From: Bacteroidota bacterium
Lineage (GTDB): Bacteria > Bacteroidota > Bacteroidia > SpSt-205 > S141-50
Assembly: GCA_015490695.1 (NCBI GenBank)
Contig: WFXK01000076.1
Span: 1-8,848, forward strand
Reading direction: 5' to 3'
DNA length: 8,848 nucleotides
Below the pieces are notes generated by a model. That model did no database searches and had not been told where the DNA came from. It saw nothing but the letters and a program-made list of their open reading frames with translations. Positions 1 to 6,677 of this stretch are shown here, piece after piece. A program made the translations under genes and the position numbers. Position 1 is the first letter of the stretch. Each line of letters opens with the position of its first letter.

Positions 1-3
1 TTA

Positions 4-11
4 TATATTTG
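4..11 (+). promoter_or_regulatory. Probable Bacteroidota -7 promoter element for the gene at 73-612
   Basis: The bases TATATTTG match the Bacteroidota -7 consensus TAnnTTTG exactly. Transcription would begin roughly at 17-19, giving a leader of about 55 bases before the ATG at 73. The -33 TTG element would lie outside the window, so only half of the promoter can be seen. The leader holds a small inverted repeat (GCTT-GCG-AAGC, 11-21) and a purine-rich run (about 29-52). It has no Shine-Dalgarno sequence at a usable distance from the ATG. Confidence 0.5.
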
Positions 12-72
12 CTTGCGAAGCAGTTGTTGGGGGTAGAAAGGGGAAAAAGGAACACTATAAATTATCAAACGT

Positions 73-612
73 ATGGCGCAGTTTCAGTCTTACGACACAT
101 CGGTAGAGGTTTTAGGGGACACTATTTTAGCGATGATTCATGCCGTTCCTGTGGGATGGGAGATTCGCCTTGACTTTTTCCGAATGAATGGCATAGACCC
201 CCGAGAAGGTCAATGGTACCCCCAGCAGCCTTGCTTAAACGCTATGCGAGCTATTTTAGAACAAATTGGTGAGTATAATCTCTTTTTAGTAGGAAAAGGT
301 TTAGTTCATGCTCATGAAGGAAAAAGCTGTAAAGGCCTTCGTCAAGCGATAAATGCATTAAAAACTTTTTATCATCAAGTTCATCGCGGGGGTGAAACGG
401 GTACCTACACCCTTGAAATATTTGACGAAAAACAAAGGGCTGCTATGGTAGTGTCTACAACACCTTATCCCGATGCTTTTGAAAGAGGAATCCTTGCTGC
501 CTTAGTTAGAAAATACGGTCCAGAGGATGCTTTAGAACAAGTACTTATAGACAGAAGTAAACCCTGCAAACGAGAAGGCGCAGATTCTACAACCTTTATC
601 CTTTATTGGTAG
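73..612 (+). CDS. V4R/heme-NO-binding-like small-molecule-binding domain protein, function unknown
   Basis: This 179-residue soluble protein has no signal peptide or membrane segment, so it is probably cytoplasmic. From memory of the family, it resembles a set of single-domain bacterial proteins related to V4R (4-vinyl reductase) and heme-NO-binding-like domains. Family-like marks are the GQWYPQQ segment (residues 46-52), YHQVHRGGETG (100-110), TTPYPDAFERGI (129-140), and a C-terminal Cys165 followed by GADSTTFILYW. The last resembles the closing strand of V4R-type domains. The domain fills the whole protein: no kinase, HTH or GGDEF output domain is attached, so any signalling partner must be separate. 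The ATG at 73 is the only reasonable start, because an in-frame TAA lies at 58-60. There is no Shine-Dalgarno sequence. The gene stands alone on its strand and converges on the large surface-protein gene. It is not archease, despite rtcB nearby: it is longer and lacks the archease N-terminal His-Thr-Ala-Asp motif. The CDS is certain; the family call is moderate; ligand and role are unknown. Confidence 0.6.
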   Translation: MAQFQSYDTSVEVLGDTILAMIHAVPVGWEIRLDFFRMNGIDPREGQWYPQQPCLNAMRAILEQIGEYNLFLVGKGLVHAHEGKSCKGLRQAINALKTFYHQVHRGGETGTYTLEIFDEKQRAAMVVSTTPYPDAFERGILAALVRKYGPEDALEQVLIDRSKPCKREGADSTTFILYW

Positions 613-618
613 TATTCC

Positions 619-3600
619 TCAGCGAATTAACGTTACAGTACCAACACGCTCTATGAGATTCCCTTTTTTATCTTCTGCTTTTACATAAACCACATAAACG
701 CCTTCGGGTGCGGGCTGCCCGTTAACAGTACCATCCCAACGCTCTCCCGCATTCAATAATACCAACTCATTTCCCCATCGGTCATAAATCATGACTTTAT
801 AATCATATACGCCCACGGCAATTACTTCAAAGTAATCGTTTGGTGGTTGTCCGTTCGGTGTGAAAGCCGTAGGAATGTAAATCCTTGCTCGTTCTCGTAC
901 ACGAACTAAAACACTATCTGCACTACGACAACCTGCTGCATTAACTACTATGGCATAAATCCAATAATCTCCTGGAACCTTATGCAAGAAAGTACGACTG
1001 CTAAAGGGCGGTAACATGGTCTCCCATGTGCCGTAAAGATTCCAATAAAGCGTATCAGCTCCTGAAACAAAAGCCGTGATTTGTGAAGGCTCTTCCGTGT
1101 AAACAATATTGGGGTCCGCAACTAAATCTATGGTTGGGTAGTCTAACACCGTAAGCACCGCTTGCGCAGTATCTTGACAATTGCCTTTAGTAGCTGTTAG
1201 AACCACAGTGTAGGTCCCTGGAGTACTGTAAGTATAAGAAGGACTCATTTGTGTAGAAGTTCCTCCATCGCCAAAATCCCATTGCCATGTTGCTGTTGTT
1301 GGATTGCTTAAATTAATGAATTGTAAAGGTGTACCGATGCAAGCCAGATAATCGCTGACGATGAAATCTGCCGTGATGCCTTCTTCTACAATGATGTTAA
1401 GGGTTTGTTGTTGAGGGGTATTGCACCATTTCCCTGTTGCTTGAACACTAAGCGTAGCATTTCCTACCATATTCCACACCACTTGAGCACTGCTGTCGTT
1501 ACTATTAAGCAAAGAGCCTCCTGTAACACTCCACTGAACATTCGTAAATCCATCTGAAGGCACAATGGAATAGGTTAAAGTATCGCCACTACAAGCGGTT
1601 GTTGTGCCTGTAAGCTGTAATGTGGGGTCTCGTTGTACAACTACTTGAAGCTGTTGCGTGATGGTGGTACAAGGCTGTTGTACTTGCAAAGCGATGGTAT
1701 AGGTTCCTGGCTGGTTCCATTGTACTTGAATGGCATTTGTACCTTGCCCTGTAAAGGTTGTGGTTGGAGTGATGCTCCACTGATAAGTAACGTTACCAGT
1801 CAGCGGAGTGATTTGGTAGGTGCTTGTAGTATTGATACATACGGTGGTGTCGCCATTAATAGGGCTTACCGCTTCTATGGTTTGAACAACAATAGGTAAT
1901 TGGGCAGTAGCTACACCGCAAGCGTTTTGAACGATAAAGACGAGGGTATCGTTTCCAGAAAGGTTCCACGTGATTGTGGCACTATTATTGCTTCCGTTAT
2001 TAGGTGAGCCCAGGCTTTGTGTCAGTTGCCACGTTGTCGTGGCATAGAGGGGAGTGTTTGCAAGCACACTTTGATAGGTTTCGGTCTGGCCTGGACAGAC
2101 CAAGGTGTTGCCTGTGATGGCTGATAGCTCAGGAATGGTGTCTATAGTGATAGTGGTGTCTAAGGTTTGGCTTCCACAGGTTTGTGTTATGGAGATGCTT
2201 AGCACATAAGTGCCTGTTTGGTTCGCATTCAATTGAATGGTGTTAGTTCCTTGTCCTGTAAAGGAGAGCGTTGGCGTGATGTTCCATGTATAGGTTGCTC
2301 CTGAGAGGTTAGGCACAGAGTAGCTCTGTGTTGTAGGAGCGCATAAGAGCGTATCGCCTGTAATAGCGTTGACGGGTGTAATGGAGTCTATAGTGATGAC
2401 GGCGTAACTGGTGTCGCTACCGCAAGCACTGCTGGCGATGAAATAAAGCGTATCTTGTCCACCGAAGTTCCAAGTGATGGTGGCGTTTGTGCCGCTACCA
2501 CTGCTTGGAGAACCAAGGTTTTGACCAAGCTGCCATAAGTAATTGACGTTTGTAGTGCTGCTTGTTAGAGTAACGCTGTAGTTTTCTGTTTGTCCTTTGC
2601 AGACCGATAGGTTTCCTGTTACATTAGATAATTGGGGTTGTTCCTCGCGCGTTAGATTAAAAATCGTGTCTTTAATGCCACAGGCGGTCGTTACTTGTAG
2701 TTGTAGTTGATAGGAGGCGGCGCTATTGTTCCAGTTTACTGTGACGTTATTGTTGTTGGTGCTTACGATAGTTCCTCCGCTGAGGACGTTCCATGTGTAA
2801 GTTGCGCCTGTGATGGGGTCAACGCTATGGGTGAGAGTGGTGGTTGTGGTAGTAGGGTCTACGCAGATGGTATCGGGGTCAAATCCTGTGATGGTGATGC
2901 TACTGCCGACATCTACGTTCAAGGTGGCGTTGCTGCTGCCGCAAGCGTTTGTAACCGTTACGCTAAGGGTTTGCGTTCCCAAGGTGTTCCAGACAATACC
3001 TATGGTGCTGTTACCTTGTCCAAACACGATAGTGCCGCCTGTGGCGCTCCATGTGTACGTTGTATTAGGAATAGGGGTGGCAATGTAAAGGAAGGTGTCA
3101 CCAGGACAGATGTTTTGTTGTGGTCCTTGGATGGTAATAGCAGAAGGTGGTTGTTCTATCCATACGGGCAACAGCGTGGAGTCACTACCACAGCCATTGC
3201 TGACGACCAACTTCACCCAGCCGCTGCCTGCTGTATTCCACTGCACTGTGATAGTAGGAGTACCTTGTCCTGATTGAATCGTTCCGCCGCTGACTGTCCA
3301 TGTGTAAGTAACGTTATTTTGGAGGGTAGTGTTGTAGGTTTGTGTGGCGCCAACACAGAGGTTGGTGTTTCCTGAGAGCGTTGGAGGCAGTGGTGGAGTG
3401 CCTACGGAAACATTGAGGCTGTCTTTAATTTTTCCACAGGCGTTTTCTGCAATAACCATCACCATTGCTGTGTCTGCTGTATTCCATGCAACCAGTGCCG
3501 AGTCGGTTCCTTGTCCTGATAGCAGTTGTCCATTAGTGATTTGCCATGTGAAGGTAGTGGCATTATTGGCTTGGGCATTGTAGGGCAGTGCGTCGCCAAC

Positions 3601-6045
3601 ACAGGCTATGGTGTCGCCGCTAAGAGTTAAGTTCTGTGGTGGGCAGGCGATAGTAATATTATCACCATTGTCGCTTACATCAGGAGGCGCGTTATAAGCA
3701 GGGTCGGTGCTAATAACCCGTATGCGATAACCTTTAACATTACAAGCTGCTACTGGCGGAATAACAACGGGAATAGTTAAATTCGTAGGGTCGGTACCAG
3801 ACCATGCTAAGGTGTCTAAGTTAATGGGGCTGGCGAAGCTGCCTGTTTGGTCTGAAAGTTGGACGATAAAGAGGTTTCCTGGGTTGAAGGTACCTCTGCC
3901 GTTAAAGGTGACGTTTATCGTATCGCCGACGCAGACGAAAGGAGCTACAGGGCAGGTAAAGATGCCGTTTGCACCACCACCTACGGGACTAAAGGCATGG
4001 ATAATAATGTCATCTAAGCATAAAGGTGGATCGTATCCTATAGCAGCATGGGAGATTTGAAAACCCCATCGGAATTGTATGGTAGTAGGGTTACCTAAAG
4101 CAGCTAAATCCAAGGTATGGCTACGTTGAGTCCATGTCAGTTGATTTACTAATGGCGTACCTAGGGGTGTCCACGTAGTACCGCCATTAATGCTATATTC
4201 TAAAAAGCCATAATCGTTTCCTGGAACCCCTCCTACTAAGTACCAATATTGGATACGAATACTATCGTAGGTACTGACGTTATAGACGTCGCTTGATAGA
4301 TATACTGTTTGTGGTGAAAAAGAGCTATTATCATAGTAAACTGCCATGCCTGTGTAACCCAATAAACTACAAAATATATTATTGCAGGTAATATGGGCAT
4401 AATTAGAATTGGGTGCTCCTGCGATTTGAGGAGGTTGGGCAGCGATGTTACCCCAGGAAGTGTTGTAGTTGTTGTTAACGATCCAATCGGCGTCGCTGTT
4501 GCCTCCTTGTGTCCCCCAAGAAGTAGGCCAGAAACCACTGTTAAAAGTGACACTGTCTAAGGTAGTAACTTGCACGTTACCGCCTCCACTTACTGTGTTG
4601 CACTGACAATCTATAACACTGATATAGTTCGTGATTATAGTATCGCCGGTGCCGTCACTATTGGTAACGGTTAGTTGGACTGTATAAGTTCCTGGAGCAC
4701 TAAAGCTTACTATAGGATTCTGACTATTGGCGTTGGTGCCATTAAGGAAGGTAACTGTCCCTGGTCCTGTGATATTCCATTGCCAGCCTGTAATAGGAAG
4801 TACAGAAAGGCTTTTATCAAAGAGTTGTACGATAGTATCGGCGCCAACGGCAGGAGTAGGGGTGGTAGCACAGATTTCTGTAGCGCTGGCTTCAAAAGCA
4901 GCAAACGGTAAACATTGCGGTAAAACCGTAATGGTTGTGTCATAGGTCTTTGAAAACCCTGCGCAGCTACCACTGGTTTGAGTAACTGTTAAGGTGACTG
5001 TATAAGTACCTGGGGCATTGAAGTTTACAGCGATAGCAGAGTCGGTTGGTGTGGTACCATTGACGAAAGTGACGGTCGCAGGAGAGAAACTCCATTGGTA
5101 GCTATAAGTAGGATAAGTATAGGTAGGTGGGGAGGTTGTGTAATCTATATCATAGGCTTGATAGATGAAACTAGCATTAAAGAAGGAGGTTTTACTTAGA
5201 CAGGGAGGGAGGCTATCTATGACGATGGCTGCAACAAAATCTTTACTGACGATGCGTATGTTATCAATATTAAATCCTGAGGAGAGGGTGTAGTTTGCGG
5301 GTGGGTCAGGATTGGTATTGCGCCAGCGAAAACCAATGCGTAAGTTCGGAATGCCGACAGCATCATTCGGTAAAGGAATACGAATAAAAGTCCACTCTTT
5401 GCAGGAGCCTGCGGTTGCAGGGTCATAAATAGGGGTTCCTGAGGGCGTAGTTAGGTCGGTTGCAATGTCGTTAATGAGTACTTTCCAAGTGGTGCCTCCA
5501 TCGGGGCTATATAAGATACTTCGGTCGGTATTGCCGGGGTTTAAATCATCACCGCCTAAGTAGACCCAGCATTCTAATTCGGCTTTACATACACCTATGG
5601 TGTTGATGTCTGCGTTGTAATAAGCGAATTGTTCTGAGTTACAGGCGCTACTCATCCAAGCGTAGGCGTCTCCGCTGTCGGGTGGTGCAGGTTCCGTGCC
5701 GTTTACAGGAGCACAAGCACGATAAGTAATGTGTAAACTTTTATTATTGAGTCCCCCTGTAGGATTGGGCATGTTATTACAAATGCCTCGGTGTCCTAAA
5801 TAGTTGTTATTGGGGTCAGGGGTGTGCGCAGCGTTAATTACCCAGTAGTTATTGCAACTACCGTTCGTGCCATAAGTAAGCCCTGCAATCCCTGGGGGTG
5901 TAGGATTGGATTTGCTGCCTGGCGTGCTTTCCAAAACCCAATTGCTGACATTCCCGTCAAAAGTTTCTTGCCAAAGAATCGTCTGGCTCAATGCTAAGTT
6001 CGCTAATAAGATGGAAGTGAAAAATGTTGTTATACGCTTAGACAT
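619..6045 (-). CDS. T9SS type B-sorted multidomain surface protein (PKD/Ig-like repeats, gliding-motility C-terminal domain)
   Basis: This 1808-residue protein is secreted across both membranes by the type IX system. Residues 1-20 form a signal peptide (basic start, hydrophobic core, cleavage near LALS-Q). Then follow a jelly-roll-like domain (about 22-268), two PKD-like domains (271-376 and 378-480, each with an APGTYTV strand), a second jelly-roll-like domain (493-685) and an Ig-like domain (690-803). Next come nine Ig/PKD-like repeats (804-1556), a canonical PKD domain (1557-1637, WQWDFGDGG), a divergent Ig-like segment (1638-1721) and the CHU_C sorting domain (1722-1808: PTAFTPNG, YDRWGNE, WDG). 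No catalytic signature was seen, so adhesion, matrix or scaffold roles are more likely than enzymatic ones. This is inference. The composition is rich in Thr, Asn and Ser, typical of such exoproteins. The start at 6045 is fixed by an in-frame TAA at 6058-6060. The gene has its own promoter upstream and is followed by a convergent gene only 6 bases away. No accompanying PorP/SprF-like gene, often found beside type B cargo, is in the window. Confidence 0.93.
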   Translation of the reverse strand: MSKRITTFFTSILLANLALSQTILWQETFDGNVSNWVLESTPGSKSNPTPPGIAGLTYGTNGSCNNYWVINAAHTPDPNNNYLGHRGICNNMPNPTGGLNNKSLHITYRACAPVNGTEPAPPDSGDAYAWMSSACNSEQFAYYNADINTIGVCKAELECWVYLGGDDLNPGNTDRSILYSPDGGTTWKVLINDIATDLTTPSGTPIYDPATAGSCKEWTFIRIPLPNDAVGIPNLRIGFRWRNTNPDPPANYTLSSGFNIDNIRIVSKDFVAAIVIDSLPPCLSKTSFFNASFIYQAYDIDYTTSPPTYTYPTYSYQWSFSPATVTFVNGTTPTDSAIAVNFNAPGTYTVTLTVTQTSGSCAGFSKTYDTTITVLPQCLPFAAFEASATEICATTPTPAVGADTIVQLFDKSLSVLPITGWQWNITGPGTVTFLNGTNANSQNPIVSFSAPGTYTVQLTVTNSDGTGDTIITNYISVIDCQCNTVSGGGNVQVTTLDSVTFNSGFWPTSWGTQGGNSDADWIVNNNYNTSWGNIAAQPPQIAGAPNSNYAHITCNNIFCSLLGYTGMAVYYDNSSFSPQTVYLSSDVYNVSTYDSIRIQYWYLVGGVPGNDYGFLEYSINGGTTWTPLGTPLVNQLTWTQRSHTLDLAALGNPTTIQFRWGFQISHAAIGYDPPLCLDDIIIHAFSPVGGGANGIFTCPVAPFVCVGDTINVTFNGRGTFNPGNLFIVQLSDQTGSFASPINLDTLAWSGTDPTNLTIPVVIPPVAACNVKGYRIRVISTDPAYNAPPDVSDNGDNITIACPPQNLTLSGDTIACVGDALPYNAQANNATTFTWQITNGQLLSGQGTDSALVAWNTADTAMVMVIAENACGKIKDSLNVSVGTPPLPPTLSGNTNLCVGATQTYNTTLQNNVTYTWTVSGGTIQSGQGTPTITVQWNTAGSGWVKLVVSNGCGSDSTLLPVWIEQPPSAITIQGPQQNICPGDTFLYIATPIPNTTYTWSATGGTIVFGQGNSTIGIVWNTLGTQTLSVTVTNACGSSNATLNVDVGSSITITGFDPDTICVDPTTTTTTLTHSVDPITGATYTWNVLSGGTIVSTNNNNVTVNWNNSAASYQLQLQVTTACGIKDTIFNLTREEQPQLSNVTGNLSVCKGQTENYSVTLTSSTTNVNYLWQLGQNLGSPSSGSGTNATITWNFGGQDTLYFIASSACGSDTSYAVITIDSITPVNAITGDTLLCAPTTQSYSVPNLSGATYTWNITPTLSFTGQGTNTIQLNANQTGTYVLSISITQTCGSQTLDTTITIDTIPELSAITGNTLVCPGQTETYQSVLANTPLYATTTWQLTQSLGSPNNGSNNSATITWNLSGNDTLVFIVQNACGVATAQLPIVVQTIEAVSPINGDTTVCINTTSTYQITPLTGNVTYQWSITPTTTFTGQGTNAIQVQWNQPGTYTIALQVQQPCTTITQQLQVVVQRDPTLQLTGTTTACSGDTLTYSIVPSDGFTNVQWSVTGGSLLNSNDSSAQVVWNMVGNATLSVQATGKWCNTPQQQTLNIIVEEGITADFIVSDYLACIGTPLQFINLSNPTTATWQWDFGDGGTSTQMSPSYTYSTPGTYTVVLTATKGNCQDTAQAVLTVLDYPTIDLVADPNIVYTEEPSQITAFVSGADTLYWNLYGTWETMLPPFSSRTFLHKVPGDYWIYAIVVNAAGCRSADSVLVRVRERARIYIPTAFTPNGQPPNDYFEVIAVGVYDYKVMIYDRWGNELVLLNAGERWDGTVNGQPAPEGVYVVYVKAEDKKGNLIERVGTVTLIR
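622..882 (-). other. CHU_C / gliding motility-associated C-terminal domain (T9SS type B sorting signal)
   Basis: This region encodes residues 1722-1808. It shows the standard landmarks in order: IYIPTAFTPNG, ND-F, MIYDRWGNELV, a W-D-G turn, PAPEGVYVVYVKA and a closing GTVTLIR. The domain sits at the extreme C-terminus, as required for cargo recognition. In known members it directs passage through the outer-membrane T9SS translocon. Type B cargo is commonly dependent on a PorP/SprF-family partner encoded in cis or in trans. Confidence 0.92.
1135..1377 (-). other. Canonical PKD domain
   Basis: Residues 1557-1637 carry the diagnostic WQWDFGDGG turn followed by SPSYTYSTPGTYTVVLTAT. It also has a Cys pair (1569 and 1623) in the same relative positions as the preceding repeats. 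This is the clearest PKD copy in the protein; the nine units before it lack the DFGDG core and are best described as divergent Ig/PKD-like. Confidence 0.88.
1378..3636 (-). repeat. Nine tandem Ig/PKD-like protein repeats, each with a Cys pair
   Basis: Residues 804-1556 divide into nine units of about 80-88 residues. They begin near 804, 888, 969, 1049, 1139, 1226, 1306, 1393 and 1476. A typical unit opens with a G-x-T/D followed by Cys, has a Tyr-Thr-Trp core strand, often a GQGT or GSGT turn, then a Trp-Asn strand and a final Cys, usually in a CG dipeptide. Cys pairs are 815/870, 897/952, 980/1035, 1061/1122, 1149/1208, 1235/1290, 1317/1376, 1403/1459 and 1485/1541. The regular 55-61 residue spacing suggests one disulfide per domain after export. 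Copies are divergent at DNA level, so they are protein repeats rather than a recent satellite. Confidence 0.85.
1621..2631 (-). repeat. Two-domain higher-order duplication (repeats 5-6 copied as 7-8)
   Basis: Units 5 (1139-1225) and 7 (1306-1392) resemble each other more than their neighbours. Both have a WQL strand, LGSP followed by a Gly/Ser/Asn turn, and an ATITWN strand ending with a DTL. Units 6 (1226-1305) and 8 (1393-1475) form a second matching pair, with NITPT or SITPT followed by FTGQGTN. The pattern A-B-A'-B' implies that a two-domain block was duplicated as one piece after the single units had diverged. The two halves correspond to roughly 2131-2631 and 1621-2130. Confidence 0.75.
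3991..4569 (-). other. Second jelly-roll-like domain with Asp-box-like motif
   Basis: Residues 493-685 form a beta-rich domain containing SINGGTTW (618-625), an Asp-box-like motif (S-x-D/N-x-G-x-T-W). It is followed by a WTQRSHTLDL strand, a QFRW strand and a closing LDDIIIHAF. The same order of landmarks occurs in the N-terminal domain, so the two are probably diverged copies. Jelly-roll domains of this kind in secreted proteins often bind glycans or other ligands; here that is inference. Confidence 0.6.
5242..5982 (-). other. N-terminal jelly-roll-like domain with Asp-box motif
   Basis: Residues 22-268, directly after the signal peptide, begin with a WQETFDG strand typical of N-terminal lectin/MAM-like jelly-rolls in Bacteroidota exoproteins. 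They include SPDGGTTW (180-187), a full match to the Asp-box pattern, then a FRW strand and a closing NIDNIRI. Several Cys residues (64, 89, 111, 135, 153, 159, 215) could form disulfides. There is no visible catalytic motif. Confidence 0.6.
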
Positions 6046-6066
6046 TGTATTTATAGATTAGTTTTG

Positions 6067-6097
6067 CAAATGTAAAAATATCACGTTTTAGAATCAA
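6067..6097 (-). promoter_or_regulatory. Bacteroidota-type promoter for the large surface-protein gene
   Basis: On the minus strand TACATTTG (6067-6074) matches the -7 consensus TAnnTTTG. A TTG (6095-6097) lies 20 bases upstream, within the spacing reported for the -33 element in this phylum. Transcription would begin near 6060, leaving a leader of only about 15 bases before the ATG at 6045, with no room for a Shine-Dalgarno sequence. The rest of the 83-base gap (6046-6128) shows no convincing terminator hairpin for the upstream apt gene. Confidence 0.6.
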
Positions 6098-6128
6098 GAA
6101 AATAGCGGGCGTGTTTCTGGTGAGGGGT

Positions 6129-6671
6129 TTAGTATTGAATTAAGGAATGAACAATGGTATTTTCTGAAGTGATTTCATGGAGTTTTTGTCTTCCTTTTAG
6201 GTGGACAAGTTCTATGATGAAAGCGAAGCCGACGACTTCACCGCCAAGTTGTTGGACTAATTGCGCTGCTGCTCCTGCAGTTCCTCCTAAAGCAACTAAA
6301 TCATCGTGGATTAACACCCTATCCATCGCTTTTAAAACATCGGAATGCATTTCAATGGTTGCATAACCATATTCTAATTGATAACTCACACTTACGGTTT
6401 TGTAAGGCAATTTTCCTTCTTTTCGGACAATAACAAAGGGAACTTGTAATTTTTGTGCAATCATCGGACCTAAGAGGAATCCTCGGCTTTCTATACCGAC
6501 CACATGCGTTACTTGTTTGTTTTGAAAGGGTTCGGCTAGTGCTTCAACACAGTCCCTTACTAAAACAGGGTCTAATAAAATCGGTGTGATGTCTTTGAAT
6601 TGGATTCCAGGCTTAGGGAAGTCAGGAATAATGCGGATGGTTTTGCGTAAACGCTCTTCTAAGGTGGGCAT
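6129..6671 (-). CDS. apt: Adenine phosphoribosyltransferase
   Basis: The enzyme converts adenine and PRPP to AMP and pyrophosphate in the cytoplasm (purine salvage). At 180 residues it has the usual length of bacterial Apt. Visible signatures are FPKPGIQFKDITP (18-30), ESRGF (61-65), the RKEGKLP flexible-loop segment (83-89), LEYG (99-102) and the PRPP-binding motif VLIHDDLVALGGT (119-131). Asp123 and Asp124 of that motif are intact. One oddity is Leu128 (codon TTA, 6288-6290), where the usual form of the loop is A-T-G-G-T; a Thr hydroxyl that normally helps bind the 5'-phosphate is missing. The start at 6671 is the only ATG after the in-frame stop of the upstream gene. The gap to that gene is 6 bases, there is no Shine-Dalgarno sequence, and translational coupling is likely. 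Apt is the last gene of the cluster. Confidence 0.96.
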   Translation of the reverse strand: MPTLEERLRKTIRIIPDFPKPGIQFKDITPILLDPVLVRDCVEALAEPFQNKQVTHVVGIESRGFLLGPMIAQKLQVPFVIVRKEGKLPYKTVSVSYQLEYGYATIEMHSDVLKAMDRVLIHDDLVALGGTAGAAAQLVQQLGGEVVGFAFIIELVHLKGRQKLHEITSENTIVHSLIQY

Positions 6672-6677
6672 AGGGTG

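Noticed and set aside
11..21. GCTT-GCG-AAGC inverted repeat as an operator or riboswitch piece
   Set aside because: A four-base stem with a three-base loop is expected by chance, and no larger structured leader is visible.
73..612. Archease, the usual partner of RtcB
   Set aside because: The protein lacks the archease N-terminal His-Thr-Ala-Asp motif, is longer than archease, is on the other strand, and is 7 kb from rtcB. Its motifs fit a V4R-like family better.
2707..3273. 188-residue open frame on the plus strand opposite the large gene
   Set aside because: It lies wholly inside the well-supported 1808-residue gene. Its Cys- and Val-rich translation is what repetitive Thr/Asn-rich coding DNA gives on the opposite strand, and it has no recognisable domain.
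1378..3636. DNA-level tandem repeat or CRISPR-like array
   Set aside because: Similarity is at protein level with units of about 250 bases and strong divergence. There are no short identical repeats with unique spacers.
4236..4553. 105-residue frame on the minus strand inside the large gene
   Set aside because: It is a shifted-frame shadow of the second jelly-roll domain, with no promoter or domain of its own.
6080..6095. AAAA-N7-TTTT inverted repeat as a terminator for apt
   Set aside because: The stem is only four A-T pairs without GC content and lies within the promoter of the next gene, so it is too weak to support a terminator call.
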